A stretch of 64,000 nt of DNA from the NCBI GenBank assembly GCA_039566865.1, contig CM076947.1, positions 20,213,501-20,277,500 on the forward strand, given 5' to 3'. Origin of the DNA: Aurelia coerulea. Taxonomy: Eukaryota; Cnidaria; Scyphozoa; Semaeostomeae; Ulmaridae. Both the position numbers and the translations under genes were made by a program. Shown in pieces: positions 49,301 to 61,300 of the stretch. Positions within the stretch are counted from its first letter, which is position 1; the number at the start of each line of letters is the position of its first letter. The notes under the pieces were generated by a model, which saw only the letters and a program-made list of their open reading frames with translations, was not told where the DNA came from and ran no database searches.

Positions 49301-52300
49301 GCACGATTGCATAGAATCCTTGTCCTATTGCACGAACTCAAGTACATTATAATATGTTGTTCGATGCTACCGTAAGCACAGGAGGCCCAGACTATTGTGG
49401 TGTTTGGGCTTTCCTACGTTCTAACGCATGATGTATCAAAATCTTAACTTACCTTAGAATCTCTTGTTGAACTTAAAAGGACTTAAGTATAAAGTTCTCT
49501 TGCCTATATTTCATATGGCAGCCATTTCGTTTGTTTCTTGCGTCTTTGCTCTTGGTCAATCAAATACGGCGCCTCGATACTAGCCATCAATGCATGATAA
49601 TGATAATGATTGAAACCCCGCCTGTCTTAGTACTGTACTGCAGTATCTATATGTATAATATAAAGACAAGGAACGCAACTTATTTCAAACAGATCAGCAG
49701 GAACTGTTTTCTTTTCACCCGCGTTTCATCAGTATTTATCCAAAAATGCAAAACAACACATCAAAATGTTGCTCATTTATCAGGCAACATTCTCAGATAA
49801 CTTTCCGCTTAAACGTTTTATCAAACCTCAACTAATTTAGCGGATAAAGCTCATGTAGTCGGCCTTATTTATCTTTCTAGGGAGGCTCTTGGGTAACGTT
49901 TAGCCCAAAATTGGAAATTCGAACGTGGCGGTGCCTGCTGGATTTGACCAAATTTATCGCGGAAATCTGAATCAATCCCTGTTAATTTGTTACGTTGCGT
50001 AGCTTGCACTTATAGAGACTATGGAAAGTAGTATCAATAAGAAAGCCTTCATGTGCTGTTGTAGCCCCTCTCTTAGAGAATCAACGGAGGCAAACCTCCC
50101 TATGGTGGAAGAAGGAGAGTAGTGGTAGTAGTAGTAGTAATTTATTTTAAGTGGGCTGATATGGTTTCTAGATATCTAAAGCTAATTTAGGCCCACTATG
50201 CATGCCGCATCCAGGCATGGGACCCCTAGTTTAACGTCCCTTCCGAAGGACGGCGCGAGGTGAGTTGCGAGGTCAGGCCTCAGAAGTCACCCATCCGGAG
50301 TTTGACCTCACTCGACCGAGCTTAACCTTCAGTCACCTGACAGAAACTGTTTAAGCCACTCGGCCACTCACCCACTCAGCCAGCTTCGGTTTCTTGCCTA
50401 TGCTAAAGGAATTTTACTGTCAATATTACAAGGGTGTTTTCTGCATTGGGTATCCTGCAAATCCTTATAGTCTCCTTTCTTCACACTTGTATCAATTGAC
50501 GTTTCTTTTTGTTCGCAGTCTAGAATTATATCGCAAAGTTCCAAATCTTCGAATTCTTGTTTGTGGCGGTGATGGATCTGTAAGTCAAGTTTTGGTCTTG
50601 TTTTTATCCCTCTTTGCTCAGTTTACTTACAGGGCATAGGGCTCTGATTTGTAAACGACGATTTAGAATTCACTTTCCGTCATCTTTAAACTGAATGGCT
50701 TGAAAGAAACTTCTGTATTTCTACCCCGGCAATTTTTTGATACATTGAATTTGTTGAAAATGGCAGATTTTTCCTTCTTATTGAAAGAATTAATGGAAAG
50801 TTTGACAAATCAAAGTCATCGTAAATCCTAAAATGATAGAGGAAAAATTATACAATTCTTAAGAGAACCATGGTTTATGAAGGTCTAGAATATGGTGGCA
50901 CGCAGTAACACTGGCACCACCTTTTTCTTGTGTTCTTACTTACATTGTCTCATATCGTTTGACACTATCCTTTGTTTGAGAGTTTCACCAAAACACAACA
51001 GTAAGGTAACATGCATTATACAGAAAGTTCTATTTCATTCGTAGTTATCTGTCCATTTATGATCATCGCTGAGTACATCATCAGGGCTGGCCTAATGTAT
51101 TCATCATTACATCGAACCTCAGTGTCCTGGCTTATTTGTATGTAATTGCACTTAAACACCTAACCTAACACCAATTTCCTTTCATTTCTTAGAGTATTCT
51201 TCTTAGAGTTCTTCCTCATTTCGTTTGCGTCATTTTTATCATCTCATTTTATTTTTTCAGGTCGGATGGGTGCTTTCAGAAATCGATCGATTAAAAATGA
51301 GTCCTCCTCCACCCGTCGCAATTCTTCCTCTTGGCACTGGAAATGACTTATCACGGTTTCTCGGTTGGGGCTCGGTAAGCTTTTTGATTGTTATTTTATT
51401 CTTATACCAAGGGTGTTAGGACACGAACGTGTTGATTACATATTTATCTACCTTGTTTTGATCCTTGTCTTGATTTCTTGTCTTCTTTGCTTCTCTGTTT
51501 CGTCTTCAACTGGTGCGTGCAACTGAACGGTTTATTAGGCCCAAATGCCTCGTGTTATTTGAATATATCTTCCTTGTATTCCTATGTCTTAGTACGCCTT
51601 CGCAGAAAAAGGTTTCAAACCGCAAAGCCATAACCAAAGTATTTAGTATGGCACTGCGGTTTGAAACCTTTCTTCTGCCAAGGCGCGCTAAGACACAGGA
51701 ATAAAAGGAAATCAGGAAGATATATTCAAATAACACGAGGCATTTGGGCCTCGCAAACCGTTCAGTTGCACACACCAGTTGAAGACGAAACAGAGAAGCA
51801 AAGAAGACAAGAAATCAAGACAAGGATCAAAACAAGGTGAACAAATATGTAATCAACACGTTCGTGTCCTAACACCCTTGCTTATACTGAGTGACCCAGA
51901 GAAAGTTCCCACTTTTGAACATTCATAGCACCAAGGGTACATGATGGATTTGAATAAACTCAGTTTGACAGCTGACAGCTGAGAGGTTGAAATATATTTA
52001 GGATTTTCTTGCATTTTTATGAGCACTGAAAATATATGTATATTCTACTTCATGAGAATCTCATGCTTGTGAAATTCCCGAAAAAGGCCCAAAACACTTG
52101 ATCAAGACATAAAGAAACTCCCGCTTAGAAGTAAGGAAAGTACAAATTTTTACTGGTGGGAAATATCTTCTGCATATTTAGTGCCATGGGATTGAAAATC
52201 TTCAGTACCGTAAAAGCTCTATTAAGCGCCCGGGGGCTTATTTATTTAGGACACTCCAGAGGGGGCTTTTTAGAGAGGGGGCTTATTCACAAAATCAAAT

Positions 52301-55300
52301 CACCAGGATGTATATGATATGATAGCTTTTCAATTCTTTTACTCCATATTTAGCCGATTCAACATACAATTTTACGAGTCAAATACATAAATTCGACACA
52401 GTTTTATCCCAAACCATATCAAAATTAACATGCAAATTTGTTCAGTTAAATAAATGGAAATCTTGTTGTAAGCCTCTGGAATTTGATACAAGTGGGGAAA
52501 TGGCTTGATTGAGAAGGGGGCTTATTAGAGAAAGGGGCTTAATAGAGAGGGGGCTAAATATAGCTTAAAATAGAATTACGATATTTGTTTGAAGATCTCA
52601 TTTCTTTGAAATTCAGGCATTTCCAAACCAAGAAATGTTCACAAAATTGAATTTACCTACATTTCCAATGCTCTTAAAAACGCGAGAAAAATGACAAAAC
52701 TGATTTATTTTTCCTGCTTTGACCAGAATTTTGATTATTCTAATCCGTCAAGTACTCTTGATGCTATGAATTTTGGAAAGCTGAAACTGTCTTCTTGGTC
52801 ACCTGGTAGTTATTCCCTTTCCCAAAGTATGATGCAGGATTGGCCACACTTTTATTGCATGGCACTCCTTGTTTGTATTATGGTAAAAACCATTTTACGA
52901 GGACCGACTGCTTATAGGCTCAACATTGTAACTATTGCTGCACAATCGGCGCGGCGTGGCAAAGGTAGATTTCGACACAATAAAACAAGAGAGCCTCTTC
53001 AATAAGAAACACCTTGAAAGCTTTGTTTAGATGCAAATAAACCATAGAGCGTAACATAAGGCTTGCCAAAAGGTTGTGTCTCCTTACAGTTTCATATAGT
53101 GTTTAGTGGATGAAGTTTATAGTTTGGTGTGAAATTCGTCATTATGTGCACTTTATGAACAATAGACGATTGCGCTTTTTTGTCCACTTATTTTACATCG
53201 ATTATTTGCATCTAGCTTACTATATACAATTTCATATATACACGCAAACTAATATGGCGGCGAGGAACTTTTTACCAAAATGCATTGCATTCGCATTGTG
53301 ATTCTTTAGCGATTCTATAGGAATTCGATTAAAGAACGCAATGCATCTTGGTTAAAAGTTCCTTGCCGCCATCTTTAGCGCACTCATCTATTGCAGTGTT
53401 TAAGAAATTGTGACAATGGAAAAATTTTAATGTAGCGTATTATTAATGATGTTTATTTTATTGTATTGACAGGGATACACGGATGAGCCTTTATCTCGTA
53501 TTCTAACACAACTTGAAGAAGGAATCGTGGAGAAACTAGACAGGTATTGAGAGATTTTTTTTAATAGTTGTTTAAAGGTTCATTTTGAGCATAGGTTTCT
53601 AATTTTCAAGAAGTCTGGTGTAAATGTCTATTTCCTATTTTCTTGAACTGAATAGCTTCAAAGAAACTCTGGGTATTTCGCTGTATTTCTACCGTTGGAC
53701 TTTTCTGAAATCTTCAATATTTTCAGGATTAGAGTGTGTTTCTTCTTTTTCAAGAATTCAAGGAAAATCTTAAAACAAATCTAAAACCATCGTAATTTCT
53801 AAACTTTTTGGGAAATCATAAAAGATATTTCAAGAAAAATTTGGCTTTTCTCTGGATTGGAGTGGTTTCTACAATGCGATATCAAGCAAATGTCTGTCAC
53901 TCTTTTGGTTTAGGATTTATGAATTTGATGACTGAAATGAGTTGAAATATAAAATACGCTGTAATTTCGAAAAGTGTTGAAGGTTTCTGAAAAATCCAGC
54001 AGTAAAATTGCAGAAAAGTAGCTAAAGTTTCTTTCAAGCCAATCAATTTAAAGAAATAGGTCGTGGAATTTCGCAACAAACTTCTTGCACTGATTTAAAG
54101 ATTTGGAACCTACGCTTTCGTTTGATGTAGTTTGTTGTTCACGACAGATTTGTTATAACATGAATCGGATTGGTTAAACAGGGACAGATAATGCTACAAT
54201 AGGATCCGCTACTTTTTATTGACACCTAGATACGAAGCGATTTGTTATTGCCGACAAAGTGAATTCCATGCCCGGTTGGTCAAGTCATGAAATAAAAACA
54301 AAGCAAGCCACAAAAATTGCCCCGAAGCCCAGGTAGTTAGCTCGCTCGTTGTGCATTCCGTTGTACATGGAATTCCCTTTGTCTGCAATCACAAATCGCT
54401 TTGTATCTGGGTGTCAATAAAAAGTAGTGAATCATATTGTAACATTATCTGTTGTTGTTGATGTTTTATGCTACGATAAACTATGCGTGGTACTAAATCA
54501 ACAGGTTCAAACAAATAGTATTTTCACTCATTTTGATGTTGTATTAGGAAGCCTGGGCAATCTAAACCATGGTGTCGGCCTGCAGTACCTTTCCGACTTG
54601 TTTGATAAAAATTTGACTCGAAATTTCAGAAAACTGAGAAATACCGAAACTGATCTTTCGCTACCCTTTACGGAAAACTAACAATGGGCAAAGAGCTATT
54701 TCTTTTCGTGGACCTAAGCTTTGGAATCAACTTTAAACTTGACGTTAAACAGGCACCCTCCCTTGCCACCTTTAAGAGAAAAGGATCAAGAACAAACAAT
54801 TAAAATTCCTATTCTACTAATGCTATGTGGTATTTACCGTTTTAATTTGTAAATATTTTTGCCACGGCCCCCTAAAAAGCAGGTTTTGTGGACTGACAGG
54901 GCTACCGTGCTTAAATAAATTAAAGTGAATTAATTAAGTTGACTTTTTAACCGCTATACAGGGTGAAGGGAGTCTTACCCTTATCTTGAACATCAAAAAA
55001 TTTAATTTGCGGATACAGCATAAACATTTAGTTTTTAAATCATTAAGTATCACATTTTTGCACCAGTCCAATAATAGATGTGATGTTACAATCTTCATCC
55101 TCTCTTCAACAGTAATTATTTTTCGAAGGGATAATTTTGTCAATTGTATAATACCTCGATGATCTTGTTCGTAGATGGAATCTCGATGTTCGGCCCAATA
55201 GTCAAAGATTAGAAGAAAGCGAAATTGCAGAGGAATCTCAAAGCAAAGTAAGATTCTTTGATTTAAACAATCGTTTTCTCACCCGTAAAAGTATTATAAA

Positions 55301-58300
55301 AATAAACTCACTTTCAGAGGCTGGAGGAGGGGCGTTGGCTTTTGAATGTGTAGAGCTGATATTTTTTTCAATTAGATATACCATGTAACCCAATAAACAG
55401 TGACATTTTTGAAAATTGACCGTTGTGTGCATATGTATGAAAGACCATATAAATCCAGTGGATGCTTCTTTAAGTATTCTTTTGTGGAGAGACGACAAAA
55501 TTATCGCATGAAAGACATGTTTTGAGCAATACAAACTGTCGAATGTTAGCCAAAAAGCTATTTCTTGGGATTTCATTTGTGGTTTCGTGCCTTAATTGAT
55601 ATTAGAGCCTCTTCCTTGTCTCAGGTAACTAACTTAACTGGTAATGGGGACAAAAATTCCATTCATAAGCTTTTGTTTGGATTTCGTAATATGTTCGGAA
55701 TTCTTTCAAAACCAGGTAGCTTGTAAAACACAAATTCCCGCAAGTTTAAGGCCATCTTAAAAATGTGTCCAAGATTAATTTGCTCTTTGATCAAAAGCAT
55801 ATGAAAAGAAATCTTCATGATCAGTTATATATTCAGATTTTAATAATTTAGCATTGATTTTCACTGTTTTGGGTGACCACGGCACATATATTATAACTTG
55901 TTTGCATGTGTTGCTGATAATGTTTGCAACTGAGTTATATATTCATGGACATGAACATGATTTTGCTTGCCAGTAACTCGCATTTATTTTTCATCATTTA
56001 GCTTCCACTGAGTGTGATGAACAACTACTTCAGCTTAGGGGCAGATGCTGATGTTTGTCTCGAATTTCACGAATCAAGAGGTGAGTACATACAGGGTGTC
56101 CCAACAAATTTGTGCCCCGTTTGCCTAAAGATTGTGACAACACGGCAAAACATTCTCGCAAAACTTTTGCATGATGCTGCTCTTTAGATATTCAATTAAA
56201 GTTTGCAACCATGCCCGTAAAAATCTGTTGAGAAATAAGGAAGCTATGACCTTCAGAAGACCAAAATTGCTTGAGGACTAAAATCAGCAGTCGGCCATTT
56301 TGCCTTACTATTTTGCAATGATAAGTATCTTCACGTGAAGTAAGAAATAATTTCTGTGAGGTCAGAAATAGTGGAACTCTTCGAGGATTATCGGAATTTT
56401 CACGAGAGCTATGAAATTGGAGGCTGCTGTTTCATTTTCAATCCATGAAGCTATTTATCGCTGCTAAATAGTAAGACAAAATAGTCCACCGCTTGTTTCA
56501 GTGATCAGGCAAGTTTGGTCTCCTGAACGTCATAGCTCCATCATTTTTCAACGGATTTTCATGGGAATGGTAGCAAACTTCAATTGAACATCTGAAGAGC
56601 ACCATCATGCAAACTTTTTGCGAGATTCTTTGCTGTTTTGTCACAATCTTCAGACAAACGGGGCACAATTTTTTTGGGACACCTTGTACTACTGTCAAAA
56701 GCCTTCTGATACAATCGGCAATAGTGCACCGCGATGTGTCCTATATTATGATCAAAATTGTATATTTACTCACTGTGTTGTTTCTCTTCCAGGGAATTGC
56801 GAGTAAAGCTTGATACTGTTGCTACGAGAGGAGAGCGAAAGAATAGCAACATTAGCAAGCTTTACTCGCAATCCCTTACTTACAACACAATGAGTAAAAA
56901 TACAATTTTGATCATAATATAGGCCACATCAACGGTGCATTATTGCCCATGCTGGTACATGTACCGTGCGAGTTGGAAGAAAGTTCCCGATTTCGCAAAT
57001 TCATTGCACCAAGAGACATAACTCTCAAATCTTTAAAATCGGTGTAAAAAGGTGGGTGTAAAATTCTATGACCTAAATCTTTTAAGTAAATGTCTCAAAA
57101 AGAAACTTCAGCCACTTTTTTAAAATTCTACCGTTGGACTTTTCAGAAATCTTGAATATTTTTCGAAATTACAGTGTATTTCATATTTCAACTCATTTTA
57201 GGATATGCCATCATCGAAACCGTAAACCAGAAGAGTGACAGATTTTTGCTTGATAACACATTGTAGACATCCATAAACTTTGGTTTTCTTGAAAACTGTT
57301 TCATGTTTCATCAAAACTTTAGAAATTATGATGTCTTGAAAAAGAAGAAAAACACTCTAATTCTGAAAAAAGAAGATTTGAGAAAAGTCCAACGGTAGAA
57401 TTATAGCGAAATAGCTAAAATCTCTTCAATGCCATCCAGTTAAAAGAAATAGGTTATATAATTTTACACCAACTTTTTGAAAGATTTGGAAGGTACGTTG
57501 CACCAAGAGTACTTTACAGATTTGAATGATTGAAATTCACTAAGCCATCTCCAGCATAGGTTCCAAATCTTTATCTCGGCTTAAAAAGGTGGGTGTAAAA
57601 TTAAATGACCTATTTCTTCTGATTGAATGGCTTGAAAGAAGCTTTAGATACTTATCTATGATTCTCCCGTTGGACTTTTCAGAAAGTTTGAATATTTTTG
57701 GAAATTACAGCGTATCTTACATTTCAACTCATTTGAGGATGTGACATCATCAAAGTTCTAAATCATAAGCCAGATGAGTGACAGACTTTTGCTTGATAAC
57801 GTATTGTAGGCATTCATAAACTATGGTTTTCTTCGAAATTATTTCATGTTACATCAAGCAGTTTAGAAATTACGATAGTTTTAAGTTTTTTCGAATTTTT
57901 TTTTGAATTTTTCTTGAAGAAGAAAAAACACTCTAATTCTGAAAATATTGAAGATTGCAGAAAATTCCAACGGTAGAATTATAGAGAATTAGCTAAAGTT
58001 TCTTTGAAGTCATTCAGTTCAAAGAAATAGGTCACTCAATTTTTCACCAGCCTTTTTAAAGATATGGAACCTATGCTGCCATCTCCACACTATATTTGAT
58101 AACTGAAGATGGTTTAGTTTACTTCGACGTTTCAGTCTCTGACGCGATTCGTTTTCAAACCAGCATATCTGATTTTCATTTACTTGATCAAATGTTGTAA
58201 ACGATTACGTATCTGTCGTACTACCGTTCTTCAAATTTTACTCAGAAATCTTGTAGTGATAAAATGTTATCTTTTTCAGAGGCCAACCCTGATAAATTCA

Positions 58301-61300
58301 CGAGTCGATTTCGAAATTTAGTCTTTTATGGCAAGGTATGTAAAAATCTTTTTCCAGACGGTCTTTGACACATCTTTGATTGGCCTATTTTACAAGTTTC
58401 TTTGCGCTCTTGAAGTGAAAAAAGATAACAGAATTGACTTCTTCTAAGAGGTATCCTCGCTACGCGGGACGGGCTGTAGATTTGATAGCTAGTCCTCAAA
58501 AGTTTCAAAAGTCCTTAAAGTTTCGTGCCAGTCATAGTGGAAACTCGATGACCTTATGTCTTTTCCGCTATGATTGGCACAGTTGAATTGTAGTTGTAGT
58601 TTTTTTTTAGCTTTTTAAGATTTGATAGAAAAAAAATATTTTTCCCTTTTTATTGGGTCACAGAGGGCAGATGATTACAAGCCTAGGGCTCAAATCTTTG
58701 AAACTGCGGTTGTTAAATTCCATTGCATTTTTCTTTGAATTAAATGGCTTGGAAGGAACTTAGGGTATTTTGCTGTAAATCTTCCGCGGAGATCCTTTAT
58801 TATCTTGGTCAGTTTCAAAATGGCGGCATTTATTATTTTTGAGGATGTGACGTCGTCAAATTTCTAAATCCTAAACCAAAATCCTAATTCTAAACTCACC
58901 TTGTATATTTTAATTTGAGACAGACTTTACTTTTGATAGTTAACTAAATAATTGGTTGCTTACAAAGGGGGAAGGGGGGGGGCGAGATACTTTATTCAAA
59001 GCGACCAGGACTGTGTATAAAACGCATTGTTAACTCAAGGATGCTTCTATTCAGTTTAGTTGGGTCAATGCTTCCATTCAATTCTGTTCAAAATCCAGCT
59101 TCATTATCACAGACGGCAAAGAGATTGGTAGCATGAATCTTCAATCATTTTCAAATTCTGGCGGTATCATGTGAACATAACGTCGTCTCATTTTGCGGTT
59201 TTCAAAATGTGCCGGTGTCGTATTAACGCAGTTGCTAAAGCTAAAGCAGGTGACATTTCGCGGTAAAGTCTTGGTAGCATTGAATTTTCAATCATTTTCA
59301 AATTCTGGCGGTATCATGTGAACATAACGTCGTCTCATTTTGCGGTTTTCAAAATGTGCCGGTGTCGTATTAACGCAGTCTAAAGCAGGTGACATTTCGC
59401 GGTAAAGTCTAGCAAATAGTTAAGGTCTATTCTTTCCTTTACAGGCAGGCGGTAGGCAGGTTCTACAAAGCAAATTCAAAGATCTTTACAGATGTATCGA
59501 TAGCTTAATCGTAAGTGGTAGCCATAGTGGTAGCAATATCGTGATTTTCATTGTGATCCTTTCGCACACTATGTTAAGAATCTAAACATTTTCCTTCCTT
59601 GATTGTTGGTACGAGATGGTACTATTGTTATATCGGGTAGGTCAGAAAAGTTGACACGTTTGGCGGGCTATGGAATAAAAAAATGCACGGCCGATATTCA
59701 AAACTGGAATGTTAATCTATCAATCAAGGGCTAACTTAGATGTAAATATTTTGTTTGGTGCAGAAATTTGGAAAATGCTGGTAAGGTAGTGGAACGAGAA
59801 TTCCACGTTCTCAGATTCTGGTCCATGATTTACTTGTCATTGAAATTATATTTTTAAGTGCCAAATGTTTTGAATTAGAATTTCAAAATTAAGTAAATCA
59901 TGGACCAGAATCGAACGTGGAATTCTCGTTCCCATACAAACCCTTTAGCAGCATTTTCCTTATTCCTGGATCTAAAAGATGAGTTTTCTCAAATTAAAAG
60001 CCTTCCAATGGTTGCCTGACATCCAATGTGAAACTGACTCCAGTGTTTATCAGTAGAGATTGTTTGCGCGTAATTATACCGGGTGAGCCAGAAAAAAGTT
60101 CCCACTTTTGAAAATTCATAGCATCAAGAGTACTAAATGGATTGGAGTGAATCAATATTTGCTTGACAGCCAAAATATCGAAGTATTTTTGTGATTTTTC
60201 TCGCGTTCTTTCAGAACAACAGAGAAAATGCAATTTCTCATGGGCGAGAGATATCGTCTGCACATCTATTGCCATGGGATTGAAAATCTTTAGTATCTGT
60301 TTGAGAATCAATTTCTTGTAACTCTTGAGAGAGGTGAAACGCATGTGCGTATTGTTCTGTGTGAGGAGAGTCCTATCGATTTGATCAAGTGTTTTAGGCC
60401 TTTTTCCGTCATTTTGCAGCCATGAATTTTTTGTAAAGTTCAATTTACTTATATTTGCAGTTCTCGTAAGAAGACAAGAAAAATCTCAAAAATACTTTGA
60501 TCTTATGGCTTTCAACTAGAATTTGAATCATTCAAATCCATGAAGTACTTGTGGTGCTACGAATTCTAGAAAGTGGGAACTTTTTTCTGGCTCACCCGGT
60601 AGTAGTAATTGTATTTAATTGTATATTTAGGCTTGATTTAGTTGCTCGTCTTTATGTCAAGGCCATGGGGTAGTCATGGTATTTTGCTCCCCATGGTATC
60701 TCGTCCTGGTAGTGTCGTAAAGTAGTTCGTAAGTGTTGTTATATGTAATCCGGTTTTTTGTAAATTTTTATACTGAATATATAAAAAAAAGATGAGTGAT
60801 TTTATCAAACGACATTTTCACATGTAAGTTCGCCCTTGACTGATAGATTAACATTTCAGTTTTGAATATCGACCCAACATGTTTTATTCCACAACCCGCA
60901 AACCGTGTCAACTTTTTTCTCACTCGGTATGTTCAATATACTTTCAAGATGGGAGGTTCCCAGTGATTTGAACAGATTTTCTGCTATGCAGTATTGATAA
61001 TTTGATAAGTCAATCAGTGTATATTATGGAATCCACTCTTTTGCAATCATTGAAAAACTCTTGAAAGTAAAGTATCCAAGAGAATACGCTTTTGTTTTAA
61101 AGTCACTTCGCAATCGAAAACATCAAGACGAAACTCTGTTAACCAAGTTAGACTGTCTTGAATCTTTGCTCAAAAATTGAGAACAGTAAAAAGAAGCTTC
61201 GACAACTTAATTCCTAAACTCCCCACTTTCTTGAATGGGTTACTCTTAGCTCTATCTTGCTCTATAGAAAATGTTGTTTACAAAAAGATCCATCAACCTC

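Larger units (their letters stand above)
59631..60929. mobile_element. Outer TA-type MITE (AAGTTGACACG subfamily), nested host
   Basis: Left TATCGGGTAGGTCAGAAAAG then TTGACACG; right CGTGTCAACTTTTTTCTCAC then TCGGTA. Arms match for about 110 bp (GATATTCAAAACTGGAATGT / ACATTTCAGTTTTGAATATC). Everything between 59785 and 60790 is later insertion. Confidence 0.85.

Noticed and set aside
59994..60443. 149-codon minus-strand open frame
   Set aside because: Spans the boundary of a LINE 3'-UTR and the interior of a MITE. The related MITE at 51885-52808 has a different, interrupted frame.
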